DNA of 64,000 nucleotides from Micromonospora acroterricola (lineage in GTDB: Bacteria > Actinomycetota > Actinomycetes > Mycobacteriales > Micromonosporaceae), in contig NZ_QGKR01000364.1 of NCBI RefSeq assembly GCF_003172955.1, positions 26,945 to 90,944 of the forward strand, in the 5' to 3' direction. The translations under genes were made by a program, and so were the position numbers. The stretch's first letter is position 1. Every line of letters starts with the position of its first letter. Of the stretch, positions 50,385 through 59,900 are shown piece by piece. The notes below the pieces were generated by a model. That model had not been told where the DNA came from and searched no databases. It was given only the letters and a program-made list of their open reading frames with translations.

Positions 50385-50758
50385 GGGGTTTCTCCCGTTT
50401 GTGCGGTGGGCCGCGTCTCACGCTCTGCGGTGAGCTGCGCCTCAAGGTTGAAGACCTCGTCCAGCGGGCGGATGGCCCGGTCGGGGGTGCCCTGGTCGAG
50501 GTCGACGAAGTAGGACGCCATCTCCGCCTGCCAGCGGGCGTTGACGTCGGTGGCCTCCATGGCGGCCTGGGCCGCCGCGAGGTCGTCGGTGACCAGGTAC
50601 CCCACGAGCAGGCCGTCCTCGCGGAGGAAGAGCGAGTAGTCGTGCCAGCCGCTGTCGGCCAGGGCGGAGAGCATCTCCGGCCAGACGCGGGCGTGGCGGG
50701 AGCGGTACTCGTCCAGCCGGTCGGGGTGGACCTGGAGGGTGAAGCAGACGCGGGGCAT
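50381..50758 (-). CDS. rhaM: L-rhamnose mutarotase
   Basis: A 125-residue RhaM/RhaU-type mutarotase that interconverts alpha- and beta-L-rhamnose. The N terminus RVCFTLQVHPDRLDEYRSRHARVWPEML, then WHDYSLFLREDGLLVGYL and the trailing MASYFVDL match the ferredoxin-like fold of the family. ATG 50758 with GGGAG upstream; upstream in-frame reading would only extend into the stem-loop and the transporter gene. Followed by rhaI through an ATGA overlap. Confidence 0.9.
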   Translation of the reverse strand: MPRVCFTLQVHPDRLDEYRSRHARVWPEMLSALADSGWHDYSLFLREDGLLVGYLVTDDLAAAQAAMEATDVNARWQAEMASYFVDLDQGTPDRAIRPLDEVFNLEAQLTAERETRPTAQTGETP

Positions 50759-50776
50759 GGTTCTCCCGTCGGCTCC

Positions 50777-50816
50777 CCCGGCCGGTGCGGCGCGGCGTGC
50801 GCCGGCACCGACCGGG
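50777..50816 (-). terminator. Imperfect stem-loop after rhaS (attenuator)
   Basis: About 16 bp of stem (CCCGG..CGGTGC..GGC with its complement, one mismatch and one bulge) between the rhaS stop and rhaM start. Likely lowers read-through from transporter to enzyme genes or stabilises the upstream message. Confidence 0.55.
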
Positions 50817-50823
50817 AGGGCGC

Positions 50824-51909
50824 TCAGAACTGGAACTGGTCGATGTTGTTCTTGTCGAAGACGGTGGGCGGGCCGAGGACGACCACCCCCTCCTTGCCGA
50901 CGGTGAACTCGCCGAGCTTGCCGGCCTTGAACCTGTCGCCCTCGGCGCCGGTGATCTGGCCGGAGGCCAGGGCCGCGCCGGCGTACGCCGCGAGGTAGCC
51001 GAGGTCCGCCGGGCTCCACAGGGCGAACGCGTCGACGGTGCCGTCCTTGACGTACTGGCGCATCTGGTTCGGGGTGCCCAGACCGGTGAGCTTGACCTTG
51101 CCCTTGTACTGCGAACCGCTCAGGTAGCGGCCGGCGGCCGCGACGCCGACCGTGGTCGGGGAGATGATGCCCTTCAGGTTGGGGTACGACTGGAGCAGAC
51201 CCTGGGTCTCCTGGAAGGACTTCTGGTCGTCGTCGTTGCCGTACGCCACGGTGACCAGTTTGATCTTGCTGTACTCGGGCTTCTTCAGCTCGTCCTTCAT
51301 CAGCGCGATCCAGGCGTTCTGGTTGGTCGCGTTGGCGGTCGCGGAGAGGATCGCGATCTCACCCTCGCCGCCGATCTGCTGCGAGATCAGCTTGACCTGG
51401 TTCTCCGCGATGCCCTCGGCGGTCACCTGGTTGACGAAGATCTGCCGGCACTCCGGCTTGGTGTCCGAGTCGAAGGTGACGATCTTCGCGCCGGCCGCCT
51501 TCGCCTGGTTCAGCGCCCCGCAGATGGCGTTCGGGTCGTTGGCCGAGGTGACGATCACGTCCATGCCCTGCTGTGACAGGGTGTTGATGTAGCTGACCTG
51601 GGACGAGGCGCTGGCCTCGGACGGGCCGACCTCCTTGAACTCACCCTTGATCTCGGTGACGGCGTCCTTGCCGCCGTTGTCCGAGACGGTGAAGTAGGGG
51701 TTGTTCAACTGCTTCGGCAGGAAGGCGATCTTGAGCCCTTCCTTGATGGCGGCGTCCGGATTGGCGGCGCCGCTCGCCTGGCTGTCACCGCCGGCGGCGT
51801 CGTTGCCCGAGTTGTCCCGGGTGGTGCCGCCACAGGCGGCGCTGAGCAGCAGTGCGGCGAGTGTGAGGCTGGTGGCCCCGACGCGGAGGCCTCTGCGGTA
51901 CGCGGACAT
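50824..51909 (-). CDS. rhaS: Rhamnose ABC transporter substrate-binding lipoprotein
   Basis: A 361-residue periplasmic-binding-protein-type (Peripla_BP_4) lipoprotein. Signal peptide with lipobox LLLSAAC, then KIAFLPKQLNNPYFTVSDNGGKDA, GMDVIVTSANDPNAICGAL, GIISPTTVGVAAAGRYL and FALWSPADLGYLAAYAGAAL, as in RhaS of rhamnose transporters. ATG 51909 was preferred over ATG 51915 because GGAAGG lies 6 nt upstream of it. Clearly different from the family 1 and family 3 binding proteins elsewhere in the window. Confidence 0.9.
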   Translation of the reverse strand: MSAYRRGLRVGATSLTLAALLLSAACGGTTRDNSGNDAAGGDSQASGAANPDAAIKEGLKIAFLPKQLNNPYFTVSDNGGKDAVTEIKGEFKEVGPSEASASSQVSYINTLSQQGMDVIVTSANDPNAICGALNQAKAAGAKIVTFDSDTKPECRQIFVNQVTAEGIAENQVKLISQQIGGEGEIAILSATANATNQNAWIALMKDELKKPEYSKIKLVTVAYGNDDDQKSFQETQGLLQSYPNLKGIISPTTVGVAAAGRYLSGSQYKGKVKLTGLGTPNQMRQYVKDGTVDAFALWSPADLGYLAAYAGAALASGQITGAEGDRFKAGKLGEFTVGKEGVVVLGPPTVFDKNNIDQFQF

Positions 51910-51946
51910 CGTCATCCTTCCGGGGGTGGTTGGTGAGCGGGGGACG

Positions 51947-53002
51947 TCACGAGGCGACGGGCTGTCGCTGTCGTCGACGGTGCAGCCGGGCGCGGATGTC
52001 CGCGACGGCGTTGGGCAGCACCACGGAGGCGATGAGCAGGGTGCCGGTAACGATCGTGAGCGCGTTGGCGTCGACGTCGGCGAGTTGCAGCGCGTTGCGC
52101 AGCACACCGAGGAGCAGGACGCCGGCCAGCACACCGAGCAGGGCGCCCCGACCGCCGAAGATCGAGACCCCGCCGAGCAGCACGGCGGTGACCACGGTCA
52201 ACTCGAGGCCGGTGGCGTTGTCGCCGCGGGCGCTCGCGTAGCGCAGGGTCCAGAAGATGCCGACCAGCCCGCAGACGGCGCCGGAGACCACGAACAGCCA
52301 GAACTTCGTCCGGGCCACCGAGACGCCGGTGAACGTGGCGGCCTGGTCGTTGTTGCCCATGGCGTAGAGCGCCCGGCCGGCCGGGGTGGCGTGCAGCACG
52401 ACCCCGAAGACCAGTGCGAGCAGCAGCAGCGGGACCAGCACGACCGGGATCGACGTGCCGGGGATGTTCCGCACCACGGCGGCGGTCCAGTCGGCCGGGA
52501 AGTCCGCGACGGCCTGGTCGCCGAGCACCACGAAGGACAGCCCCCGGTAGAGGGCGAGCGTGCCGATGGTCACCGCCAGCGACGGCAGACCGAAGCCGGT
52601 GACGAAGAGGCCGTTCACCGCGCCGAGCACGGCGCCGAGCAGCACCACGAGGACGCAGATGAGTTCCAGGGACAGCCCACTGGAGAGCCAGAGCTGCCCC
52701 ATCAGGGTGCTGCACAGGCCGACCATGCTGGCCACCGAGAGGTCGATCTCGCCGGTGATCACGATCAGCGTCATCGGCAGCGCGATGAGCGCCAGCGGCA
52801 CCAGGTCGAGCAGCAGGAACTGGGCGTTGCGGCCGGTGGCGAAGTTCTCCACGGTCAGGCCGGCGACCAGGACAACCACCACGAGGGCGGCGACGACCGC
52901 CGCGTCCCAGGAGCCGAGCAGCCCGCGCAGGGTGGCGAGGCGGCCCGCACCGGGCTCGGCCTCGACGGTGGGTGGTGCCGCGTACAGGCTGTCATGCGCC
53001 AT
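51947..53002 (-). CDS. rhaQ: Rhamnose ABC transporter permease
   Basis: A 351-residue RbsC/AraH-type permease with eight to ten hydrophobic segments. Signatures: VENFATGRNAQFLLLDLVPLALIALPMTLIVITGEIDLSVASMVGL and VVLGDQAVADFP. It overlaps the other permease gene by 11 nt. The two permeases are separately evolved subunits of a heterodimer, as in the RhaPQ system; which is P and which is Q is a label only. Confidence 0.88.
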   Translation of the reverse strand: MAHDSLYAAPPTVEAEPGAGRLATLRGLLGSWDAAVVAALVVVVLVAGLTVENFATGRNAQFLLLDLVPLALIALPMTLIVITGEIDLSVASMVGLCSTLMGQLWLSSGLSLELICVLVVLLGAVLGAVNGLFVTGFGLPSLAVTIGTLALYRGLSFVVLGDQAVADFPADWTAAVVRNIPGTSIPVVLVPLLLLALVFGVVLHATPAGRALYAMGNNDQAATFTGVSVARTKFWLFVVSGAVCGLVGIFWTLRYASARGDNATGLELTVVTAVLLGGVSIFGGRGALLGVLAGVLLLGVLRNALQLADVDANALTIVTGTLLIASVVLPNAVADIRARLHRRRQRQPVAS

Positions 53003-54053
53003 GCGCGCTTCTCCCTCGGAGCCGGGCCGCCACCCGCAGGGCCAGGAGCCGGTCCAGCCCGATGGCGGCGAGGATGAGTGCGCCGACCACGGCCTGCTGC
53101 CAGAACGGGTCGATGCGCAGGACGGCGAGTGAGCTGCCGATCGTGGTCAGCAGCACGGCCCCGAGCGCCGCGCCGTAGGCGCTGCCGCTGCCGCCGAAGA
53201 TGGCCACCCCGCCCACCACGGCGGCGGCGACGACCTGGAGTTCCAGGCCGGTGCCGGCGGCGGCGTCGAGGGTGCCGAAGCGGGCCGCGTACAGCACGCC
53301 GGCGAGGCCGGCGAGCGCGCCGTTGGCGACGAACACCGCGAACACCCGCCGGCCGACTGGAATGCCGGAGAGCCGCGCGGCGGCCGGTTCGGAGCCGATC
53401 GCGTACAGCTCCCGGCCGCTGCGGTACGACCGCAGGTAGAAGCCGACGGCGGCGACGACGACCAGGGCGACGAGGAACAGCACGGGTACGCCGAGCACCG
53501 TCTGGTTGCCCAGCCGCAGGAACGACGGGGGCATGTCGGCGGCGTTGATCTGCCGTCCGGACGCCCAGTAGTAGTCGACACCGCGGAAGGCGTAGAGGGT
53601 GCCCAGGGTGATGACGAGGGCGGGCACCCGGGCCACCGCGATCAGGCCGCCGTTGACCACCCCGCACAGCGCGCCCAGCGCGACACCCAGGACGAGCGCC
53701 AGGGGCCATGGGGTGCCGGGCGCGGAGAGGAACAGTGAGCCGGTGGCGAAGGCGACCAGGCCCAGGATCGAGCCGACGGACAGGTCCACGTTGCGGGTCA
53801 CGATGACCAGGGTCTGGCCGACCGCCAGGATCACCAGGATCGCGCAGCCCAGCAGCAGGTCCTTGACGCTCTGGCCGCTGAGGAACCGGTCGTTGCGGAC
53901 GGTGGTCACGAGGACCAGCAGGCCGAGCGCGATCAGCAGGCTCAGCTCGCGTACGGCGAGCAGCCGTTCGGTGAGGCCGCGGCGCGGTCGGTCGGGGTCG
54001 GTCGGGGCGTTCCCGGTGGCCCGCTCGGGCGCGCCGGTGTCGGTGCGGCTCAT
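52992..54053 (-). CDS. rhaP: Rhamnose ABC transporter permease
   Basis: A 353-residue RbsC-type permease with an N-terminal cytoplasmic tail rich in Asp/Pro/Arg. The family region is DLLLGCAILVILAVGQTLVIVTRNVDLSVGSILGL, followed by ARVPALVITLGTLYAFRG and VVGGVAIFGGSGSAYGAALG. ATG 54053 overlaps the ATPase gene stop as ATGA, and this gene overlaps the next permease by 11 nt. Confidence 0.88.
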   Translation of the reverse strand: MSRTDTGAPERATGNAPTDPDRPRRGLTERLLAVRELSLLIALGLLVLVTTVRNDRFLSGQSVKDLLLGCAILVILAVGQTLVIVTRNVDLSVGSILGLVAFATGSLFLSAPGTPWPLALVLGVALGALCGVVNGGLIAVARVPALVITLGTLYAFRGVDYYWASGRQINAADMPPSFLRLGNQTVLGVPVLFLVALVVVAAVGFYLRSYRSGRELYAIGSEPAAARLSGIPVGRRVFAVFVANGALAGLAGVLYAARFGTLDAAAGTGLELQVVAAAVVGGVAIFGGSGSAYGAALGAVLLTTIGSSLAVLRIDPFWQQAVVGALILAAIGLDRLLALRVAARLRGRSAHGA

Positions 54054-55573
54054 GCGGTCACTCCCTGACCGGTGGCGGCGTACATGATGGAGGTCTCGTC
54101 CGCCTCGGCCCGGGACAGCTCGCGGACCAGTCGGCCCTCGTGCATGACCAGGACCCGGTCGGCCATGCCGAGCACCTCGGGCAGCTCGCTGCTGATCATG
54201 AGGATGGCCAGCCCCTCGCCGGCCAGCTCCGAGAGCAGCCGGTGCACCTCGGCCTTCGTGCCGACGTCGATGCCCCGGGTCGGCTCGTCGATGATGAGGA
54301 TCCGTGGTTCCGTGGCCAGCCACTTGGCCAGCACGACCTTCTGCTGGTTTCCGCCGGAGAGGGTCGCCACGGGCGCGCCGAGCCGGGCGGCCTTCACCTG
54401 CAACCGTCGCGTCCAGTTGCGCGCCTCGGCGCGCTCGGCGCCGCCCAGCAGGAGGCCCAGTCGGCTCAGGGCGCGGCGGCGGGCCAGGGTGGCGTTGCGC
54501 TCCACCGACAGCTCCATGACCAGGCCCTGCTGCCGGCGGTCCTCCGGAACGAGCGCCATGCCGGCGGCGATTGCCCGGCCGGGTCTTCCCGCCGGGACGG
54601 CCCGCCCGGCCACCAGCACCTCGCCCGCGTCGTAGCGGTCGACACCGAAGACGGCGCGGGCGACTTCGCTGCGGCCGGCGCCGACCAGCCCGGCGAGCGC
54701 GACGATCTCCCCGCCCCGGACGGAGAACGACACGTCGGTGAAGACGCCGGCCCGGGTCAGGCCACGGACCTCGAGCAGCGTGTCCCGCAGCTCGGCGGCC
54801 TGCTTGGGATAGAGCGAGGAGACGTCCCGGCCGACCATGCGTCGTACCACCTCGTCGATGGGGAGGTCGGCGGCCGGATCACTGGAGACCCAGGCACCGT
54901 CGCGCAGCACCGTGACGCGGTGACAGAGGTCGAACACCTCGTCGAACCGGTGCGAGATGAACAGCACCGCCGCCCCGCGCTCGCAGAGCGAGCGGGCGAC
55001 CGCGAAGAGCCTCTCGACCTCCACACCGGAGAGCGCGGCGGTGGGCTCGTCCATGACCAGGACGCGGGCGTCGAAGGAGATCGCCTTCGCGATCTCGACG
55101 AGCTGCTGGTCGGCGATGGAGAGCCCACGGGCGGGGCGAGCCGGGTCGATCCGGACGCCCAGCCGCTGGAACAGCCGCTCGGCGTCGCGGTTCATCGCCG
55201 CGCTGTCGATGCGACGCAGGCCCCGCAGCGGTTGCCGGCCCATGAAGATGTTCTCGGCCACGGAGAGGTCCGGGAAGAGCGTCGGCTCCTGGTAGATGAC
55301 CGCGATGCCGGCGGCCCGGGCGTCGGCGGGGCCGCGCAGTCGCAGCGGTTGTCCGTCCAGGGTCATCTCGCCGGAGTCCGGCGGGTGCGCGCCGGCCAGG
55401 ATCTTCACCAGGGTGGACTTGCCCGCCCCGTTCTCGCCGACCAGGGCGTGTGCCTCACCGGGGTGCAGCGCCAGGTGCACACCACGCAGCGCGGCGACGG
55501 CCCCGAAGGACTTCGTCACGCCGTCGAGTACCAGCAGCGGAGCACCGTCCGTGCCTGGTGCGTCGGCGGTCAT
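54050..55573 (-). CDS. rhaT: Rhamnose ABC transporter ATP-binding protein (tandem ATPase)
   Basis: A 507-residue double ATPase of the RbsA type. Half one: Walker A GENGAGKST, signature LSIADQQLVEIAKAI, Walker B VLVMDEPTAALS. Half two: degenerate Walker A GLVGAGRSE, signature LSGGNQQKVVLAKWL, Walker B ILIIDEPTRGID. First gene of the rhamnose operon. Its ribosome binding site AGGAGGGG directly abuts a rhamnose-type operator (55586-55597), so repressor binding there would sit just in front of the start codon. Confidence 0.92.
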   Translation of the reverse strand: MTADAPGTDGAPLLVLDGVTKSFGAVAALRGVHLALHPGEAHALVGENGAGKSTLVKILAGAHPPDSGEMTLDGQPLRLRGPADARAAGIAVIYQEPTLFPDLSVAENIFMGRQPLRGLRRIDSAAMNRDAERLFQRLGVRIDPARPARGLSIADQQLVEIAKAISFDARVLVMDEPTAALSGVEVERLFAVARSLCERGAAVLFISHRFDEVFDLCHRVTVLRDGAWVSSDPAADLPIDEVVRRMVGRDVSSLYPKQAAELRDTLLEVRGLTRAGVFTDVSFSVRGGEIVALAGLVGAGRSEVARAVFGVDRYDAGEVLVAGRAVPAGRPGRAIAAGMALVPEDRRQQGLVMELSVERNATLARRRALSRLGLLLGGAERAEARNWTRRLQVKAARLGAPVATLSGGNQQKVVLAKWLATEPRILIIDEPTRGIDVGTKAEVHRLLSELAGEGLAILMISSELPEVLGMADRVLVMHEGRLVRELSRAEADETSIMYAATGQGVTA

Positions 55574-55585
55574 CCGATCCCCTCC

Positions 55586-55597
55586 TGAATCGTTTCA
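55586..55597. promoter_or_regulatory. Rhamnose LacI-type operator before rhaT
   Basis: TGAATCGTTTCA, with the CG-centred palindrome of LacI-family sites. It ends 12 nt ahead of the rhaT start, overlapping the Shine-Dalgarno flank. The same sequence recurs at 63548-63559. Confidence 0.78.
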
Positions 55598-55742
55598 CGA
55601 GTCGTGCATGGACCGTAGGGGCCGGCCTTCGAGAGCGTCAAGAGTTTCGCCGCGATTTCTTCCCTGTTGCTGAGGCCGGCTCGACCCCGCCCCCCCACGC
55701 ACCGACGGATGGCCCGACGCGCTGGCCCGCCGGCCGGCTGGA

Positions 55743-55754
55743 TGAAACGTTTTA
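55743..55754. promoter_or_regulatory. Rhamnose LacI-type operator near the regulator promoter
   Basis: TGAAACGTTTTA, a near match to the two TGAATCGTTTCA sites. It ends 5 nt before a possible -10 box TATACA (55760-55765), so binding would block the regulator's own promoter. Confidence 0.68.
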
Positions 55755-55890
55755 GCCGCTATACACTGCCGTGGCGACCCGGTCGAGCCGTCCCGTGCCC
55801 ACGCGTTCGGGCTCTCTGCGGGATCGCCGCGATCACGATGCCCGCGCCGGGCCCGGGGCCGCGACCACCGCACGGAGCGTCGAGGGAGCC

Positions 55891-56922
55891 ATGGCAACGG
55901 CGAACATCAAGGAGGTCGCCCGGCACGCCGGCGTCTCCCTCGGCACGGTCAGCAACGTGCTCAACAGGCCCGACACGGTCGCCCCCGCCACCCGACAGAG
56001 GGTGCTCGACGCCATCACCACGCTCGGCTACGTCCGCAACGACTCCGCGCGTCAACTGCGCGCCGGGCACAGCCGCACCGTCGCCATCGTCGTCTTGGAC
56101 GTGGCCAATCCGTTCTTCACCGACGTCGTGCGCGGCGCCGAACAGGTGGTCGAGGAAGCCGGCGCCATGCTCGTCGTCTGCAACAGCGGCGAGGACAGCG
56201 CCCGCGAGCGTCGCCACCTGGAGCTGCTGGAGGAGCAGCGGGTCCGGGGCGTGCTCATCACCCCGGTCGGCCACGGCCCCCAGCCCAACCTGGACAAACT
56301 CATCGACCGGGGCATCCCAGTGGTGCTCGTGGACCGGGGCACGGGCCGGGCGAACCGCTGCTCCGTGGCCGTCGACGACGTCCTCGGCGGCCGGCTCGCC
56401 ATGGACCACCTGCTGGACCAGGGTCACCACCGCATCGCCTACCTCGGCGGCCCGCTGTCCATCGCCCAGGTCGCCGACCGGCACGCCGGCGCCGCCGCCG
56501 CGCTGGAGGAACGCGACAGCGGCGCCGAGCTGCGGGTGGCGGTCACCGGCAGCCTGACCGTCGCTGCCGGCCGGCGCGCCGCCGAGGAGCTGCTGGCCTT
56601 GCCGGCCCGGCAACGCCCCACCGCCGTCTTCTGCGCCAACGACCTCATCGCTCTCGGTGTGCTCCAGGAGTTGACCGCGCGGGGGCTGCGGGTGCCGGCC
56701 GACGTGGCCATCGTCGGCTACGACGACATCGAGTTCGCCGACGCGGCCGCGGTGCCGCTGTCCTCCGTGCGCCAGCCCCGCGACCAGCTCGGCCGCACCG
56801 CGGCGCAACTGCTGTTGGAGGAGGCCGAGCCCGGCGACGCGCACCGGCACCGGCACGTGGTCTTCCAGCCGGAGCTGGTCGTCCGCCGCTCCAGCGACCA
56901 CCCCCGGCGCGCCCGGCGCTGA
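55891..56922 (+). CDS. rhaR: LacI-family transcriptional regulator of rhamnose use
   Basis: A 343-residue LacI repressor. HTH ANIKEVARHAGVSLGTVSNVLN, hinge SARQLRAGHS, effector domain VVLDVANPFFTDVVRGAE, VLITPVGHGPQPN, AVFCANDLIALGVLQELTARGL, AIVGYDDIEFADAA. ATG with GAGGGAG 2 nt upstream of a short gap; an in-frame ATG at 55771 would add a tail ahead of the HTH. Divergent from the rhamnose operon with two operators between them, so it very likely represses both in the absence of a rhamnose-derived effector. Confidence 0.87.
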   Translation: MATANIKEVARHAGVSLGTVSNVLNRPDTVAPATRQRVLDAITTLGYVRNDSARQLRAGHSRTVAIVVLDVANPFFTDVVRGAEQVVEEAGAMLVVCNSGEDSARERRHLELLEEQRVRGVLITPVGHGPQPNLDKLIDRGIPVVLVDRGTGRANRCSVAVDDVLGGRLAMDHLLDQGHHRIAYLGGPLSIAQVADRHAGAAAALEERDSGAELRVAVTGSLTVAAGRRAAEELLALPARQRPTAVFCANDLIALGVLQELTARGLRVPADVAIVGYDDIEFADAAAVPLSSVRQPRDQLGRTAAQLLLEEAEPGDAHRHRHVVFQPELVVRRSSDHPRRARR

Positions 56923-56945
56923 CCGGGCCCGCCCGGCAATGACAC

Positions 56946-56977
56946 AGGAGCCGGGCGGGTGCACCCGCCCGGCTCCT
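56946..56977. terminator. Bidirectional terminator, 32-bp perfect palindrome
   Basis: AGGAGCCGGGCGGGTG followed by its exact reverse complement, between rhaR and the convergent large GH78 gene. Confidence 0.85.
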
Positions 56978-56995
56978 CAGCAGTACCCGGCTTGG

Positions 56996-59900
56996 TCAGG
57001 CCGCCGGGACGGGTGCGGCCCAGACGTCGGCGATCGACGGGTCGTAGCCGCCGCCGGTGTCCTGGAACCGCACCCGTACGAGCCCGTCTCGGGTGGCGTC
57101 CGGCAGGTCGACGACGAACTGGTAGCTGACCGTGCCGGCCCCGCCCGCCGTGCGCTGCCATGAGCGGGTGTACGCCACCACCCCGTCCACGACCACCTCG
57201 TAGTCCTTCAGCTGCGGCCCGTCGTACGTCTCGATCGCGCGCAGCACGAACGGCTCGCCGGGCCTGACCGCGAGGTCGAACTCGAACCACCCGCCCGGGC
57301 GGGTCACGTCGGTGTACCGGCGGGTCAACCCGGCCTCCACGCTGGTGGCCGAGTAGGTCGATGCCGCGAGGCGGTGCGCCTGCTCGGACGCCGCGTCACC
57401 GAGGTCGACGTGGTCGTACGCACCCGCCAGCGGACCGATCGCGAATGAGTAGGAACCGGACCCGATCTCGTAGACGGCGACCGCGCCGTCCATCCGGACG
57501 AACAGCACGCCGTCGGCCTGCTCCGCCGGCCGGCCGCCCTCGGTGACCGCCTCGCGCGCGGGTGCCGGGAAGCGCACCGTCGCCGTGGTGTTCGCCGGCA
57601 CGGTGAGGCGAAGCCGCATGTCGCCGCGCGCGTCGAGGTCCCAGTCACTGCCGATCGTCCCGTACGCCGAGCGGTACGACGCCCTGGCCGAGGTGAGGTT
57701 GCCGCCCGGCTGCGGGGCGAACGTGACGTGGGCGTACCCCGGGTTGGCGGCGTCGGGCTGGATGCCGGCCACCGTCCGGTACATCCAGTCCCCCACCGCA
57801 CCGTAGGCGTAGTGGTTGAAGGAGTTCATCCCCACGTCGCCGAAGCTGCCGTCGGGTTTGATCGAGTCCCAGCGCTCCCAGATCGTGGTCGCGCCCTTGG
57901 CGATCTCGTAGCCCCACGACGGGTAGGTGTCGTTGAGCAGCAGCCGGTAGGCGATGTCCAGGTGCCCGGTGGCGGTCAGCGCCGGCAGCAGGTCCGGGGT
58001 GCCGAGGAAGCCGGTGGAGAGGTGCCAGTCGTGCCGTTGCACGTTGGCGACCAGCCGGTCGGCCGCCTTGGTCCGCAGCGGGTCGGGTAGCAGCCCCATG
58101 CCGATGGCCAGCACGTACCCGGTCTGGCTGTCGCCCTGGACCGTGCCGTCGGCCGAGACGTACGCGGCGACGAAGGCCTGCGCGATGTCCTTCGACAACG
58201 TCGTGTAGCGGGCCGCGTCGGCGTCCCTGCCGATGGCGGCGGCCATCTCGCCCAGCAACCGGATGCTGTGGGCGTAGTAGGCGGTGCCGACGACGCCGGC
58301 GGGCGTCGGGTCGTCGAGGTTGAGCCAGTCGAGGTACGGGCCGGCGTTGGTCCGCAGGTGACCCGAGCTGGTGCTCTCCAGCCAGGACGCGTACCGCGCC
58401 ATCGACGCGTAGTGCTCCTCGACCACGCGGGTGTCGCCGTAGCGCTGCCAGAGCGCGTACGGCACGGTGATCCCGGCGTCGGCCCATCCGGTCGCGCCAT
58501 CCCCGCAGCAGGCGCGGGGTGCGACGTCGGGGTAGGCGCCGTTGGCCGACTGCGCGTCGCGCAGGTCCTGCAACCACTTGGTGAGGAACGTCAGGCTGTC
58601 CATGTTGAACGTCGCGGTGTTGGCGAAGACGTTGATGTCGCCGGTCCAGCCGAGCCGCTCGTCCCGCGCCGGGGTGTCGGTCGGGATGGACAGGAAGTTG
58701 CCGCGCTGGCCCCAGGTGATGTTGCTGTGCAGCTTGTTCACCATCGCGTTGGACGTCTGGAACTCGCTGGTGAGCTCCCCGTCGGTGTGCATGACCAGGC
58801 CGGTGACGGTGGACAGGTCGGGGGTGCCCGGGTAGCCGGTCAACTCGACGTAGCGGAAGCCGTGGAAGGTGAACGTCGGCTCGTAGACCTCGGCCCCGCC
58901 GCCGCGCAGCGTGTAGTGGTCGGTGGCCCGGGCCGTACGCAGGTTGGCGGTGTAGGCGGTGCCGTCGGGGTTGAGCACCTCGGCGTGCCGGATGCGGACC
59001 GTGGCGCCGGCCTGGCCGGCGACCTTCAGCCGCACCTTGCCCACCATGTTCTGGCCGAGGTCGAAGATCCAGGTGCCGGGGGTGGGTTGGGTCAGTGCCT
59101 TCGCCGGCAGTTCCTGGGTGACCCGCACCGGCGGGTCGACCTGGGCGCCGATCCGGTCGGTGGCGTCCACGTCGTCGACCGTGGCGGGCGACCAGGCGGA
59201 GTCGTCGAAGCCGGGCCGATCCCACCCGGCTGGCAGCCGCCGCGCGTCGTAGGTCTCGCCGTGGATCAGGTCGCTCTGCAGGAACGGTCCGGCCGTGGCG
59301 CGCCACGAGCCGTCGGTGCCGATCGTCTCGCTGCGCCCGTCGGTGTAGTCGATCAGCAGTTGCGCGCTCAGGTGCGGCCGGGAGCCGTAGAAGTCGCTGC
59401 CGAACCAGGCGATGCTGCCGGCGTACCAGCCGTCCCCGAGCAGCGCGCCGAGGGCGTTGTCGCCCGAGCGGAGCTGGCTGGTCACGTCGTACGTCTGGTA
59501 CTGCACCCGCTTGGCGTAGTCGGTCCAGCCGGGCGCCAGCTCGTGGTCGCCGACCCGCTGGCCGTTGAGGGACAGCTGGTAGACGCCGAGAGCGGTGGCG
59601 TAGACGCGGGCCCGGGCGACCGTGCCGTCGACCCGGAAGCCGCGGCGCAGCAGCGGGTTCGCGTCCAGCGCGGCGAGCATGGCCTCGGTGTCGCCGCTGA
59701 CCCGCAGGCCACCCGGGGTCGCCGTGCCCGCGCCGAACGGGTTCGTGCCGTCGGTGAGCGGCGCCGTGAAGAGGGTCCGGTCGCCGCTGGTCACCGAGAA
59801 GTCGGAGAAGACACCGGTCTCCACCCCGTTGGTGCGCAGGCCGACCGAGCCGGCGCGGTGCGCGGTGTTCCGGGTGACGTCGACCTGGGTGCCGTCGACC

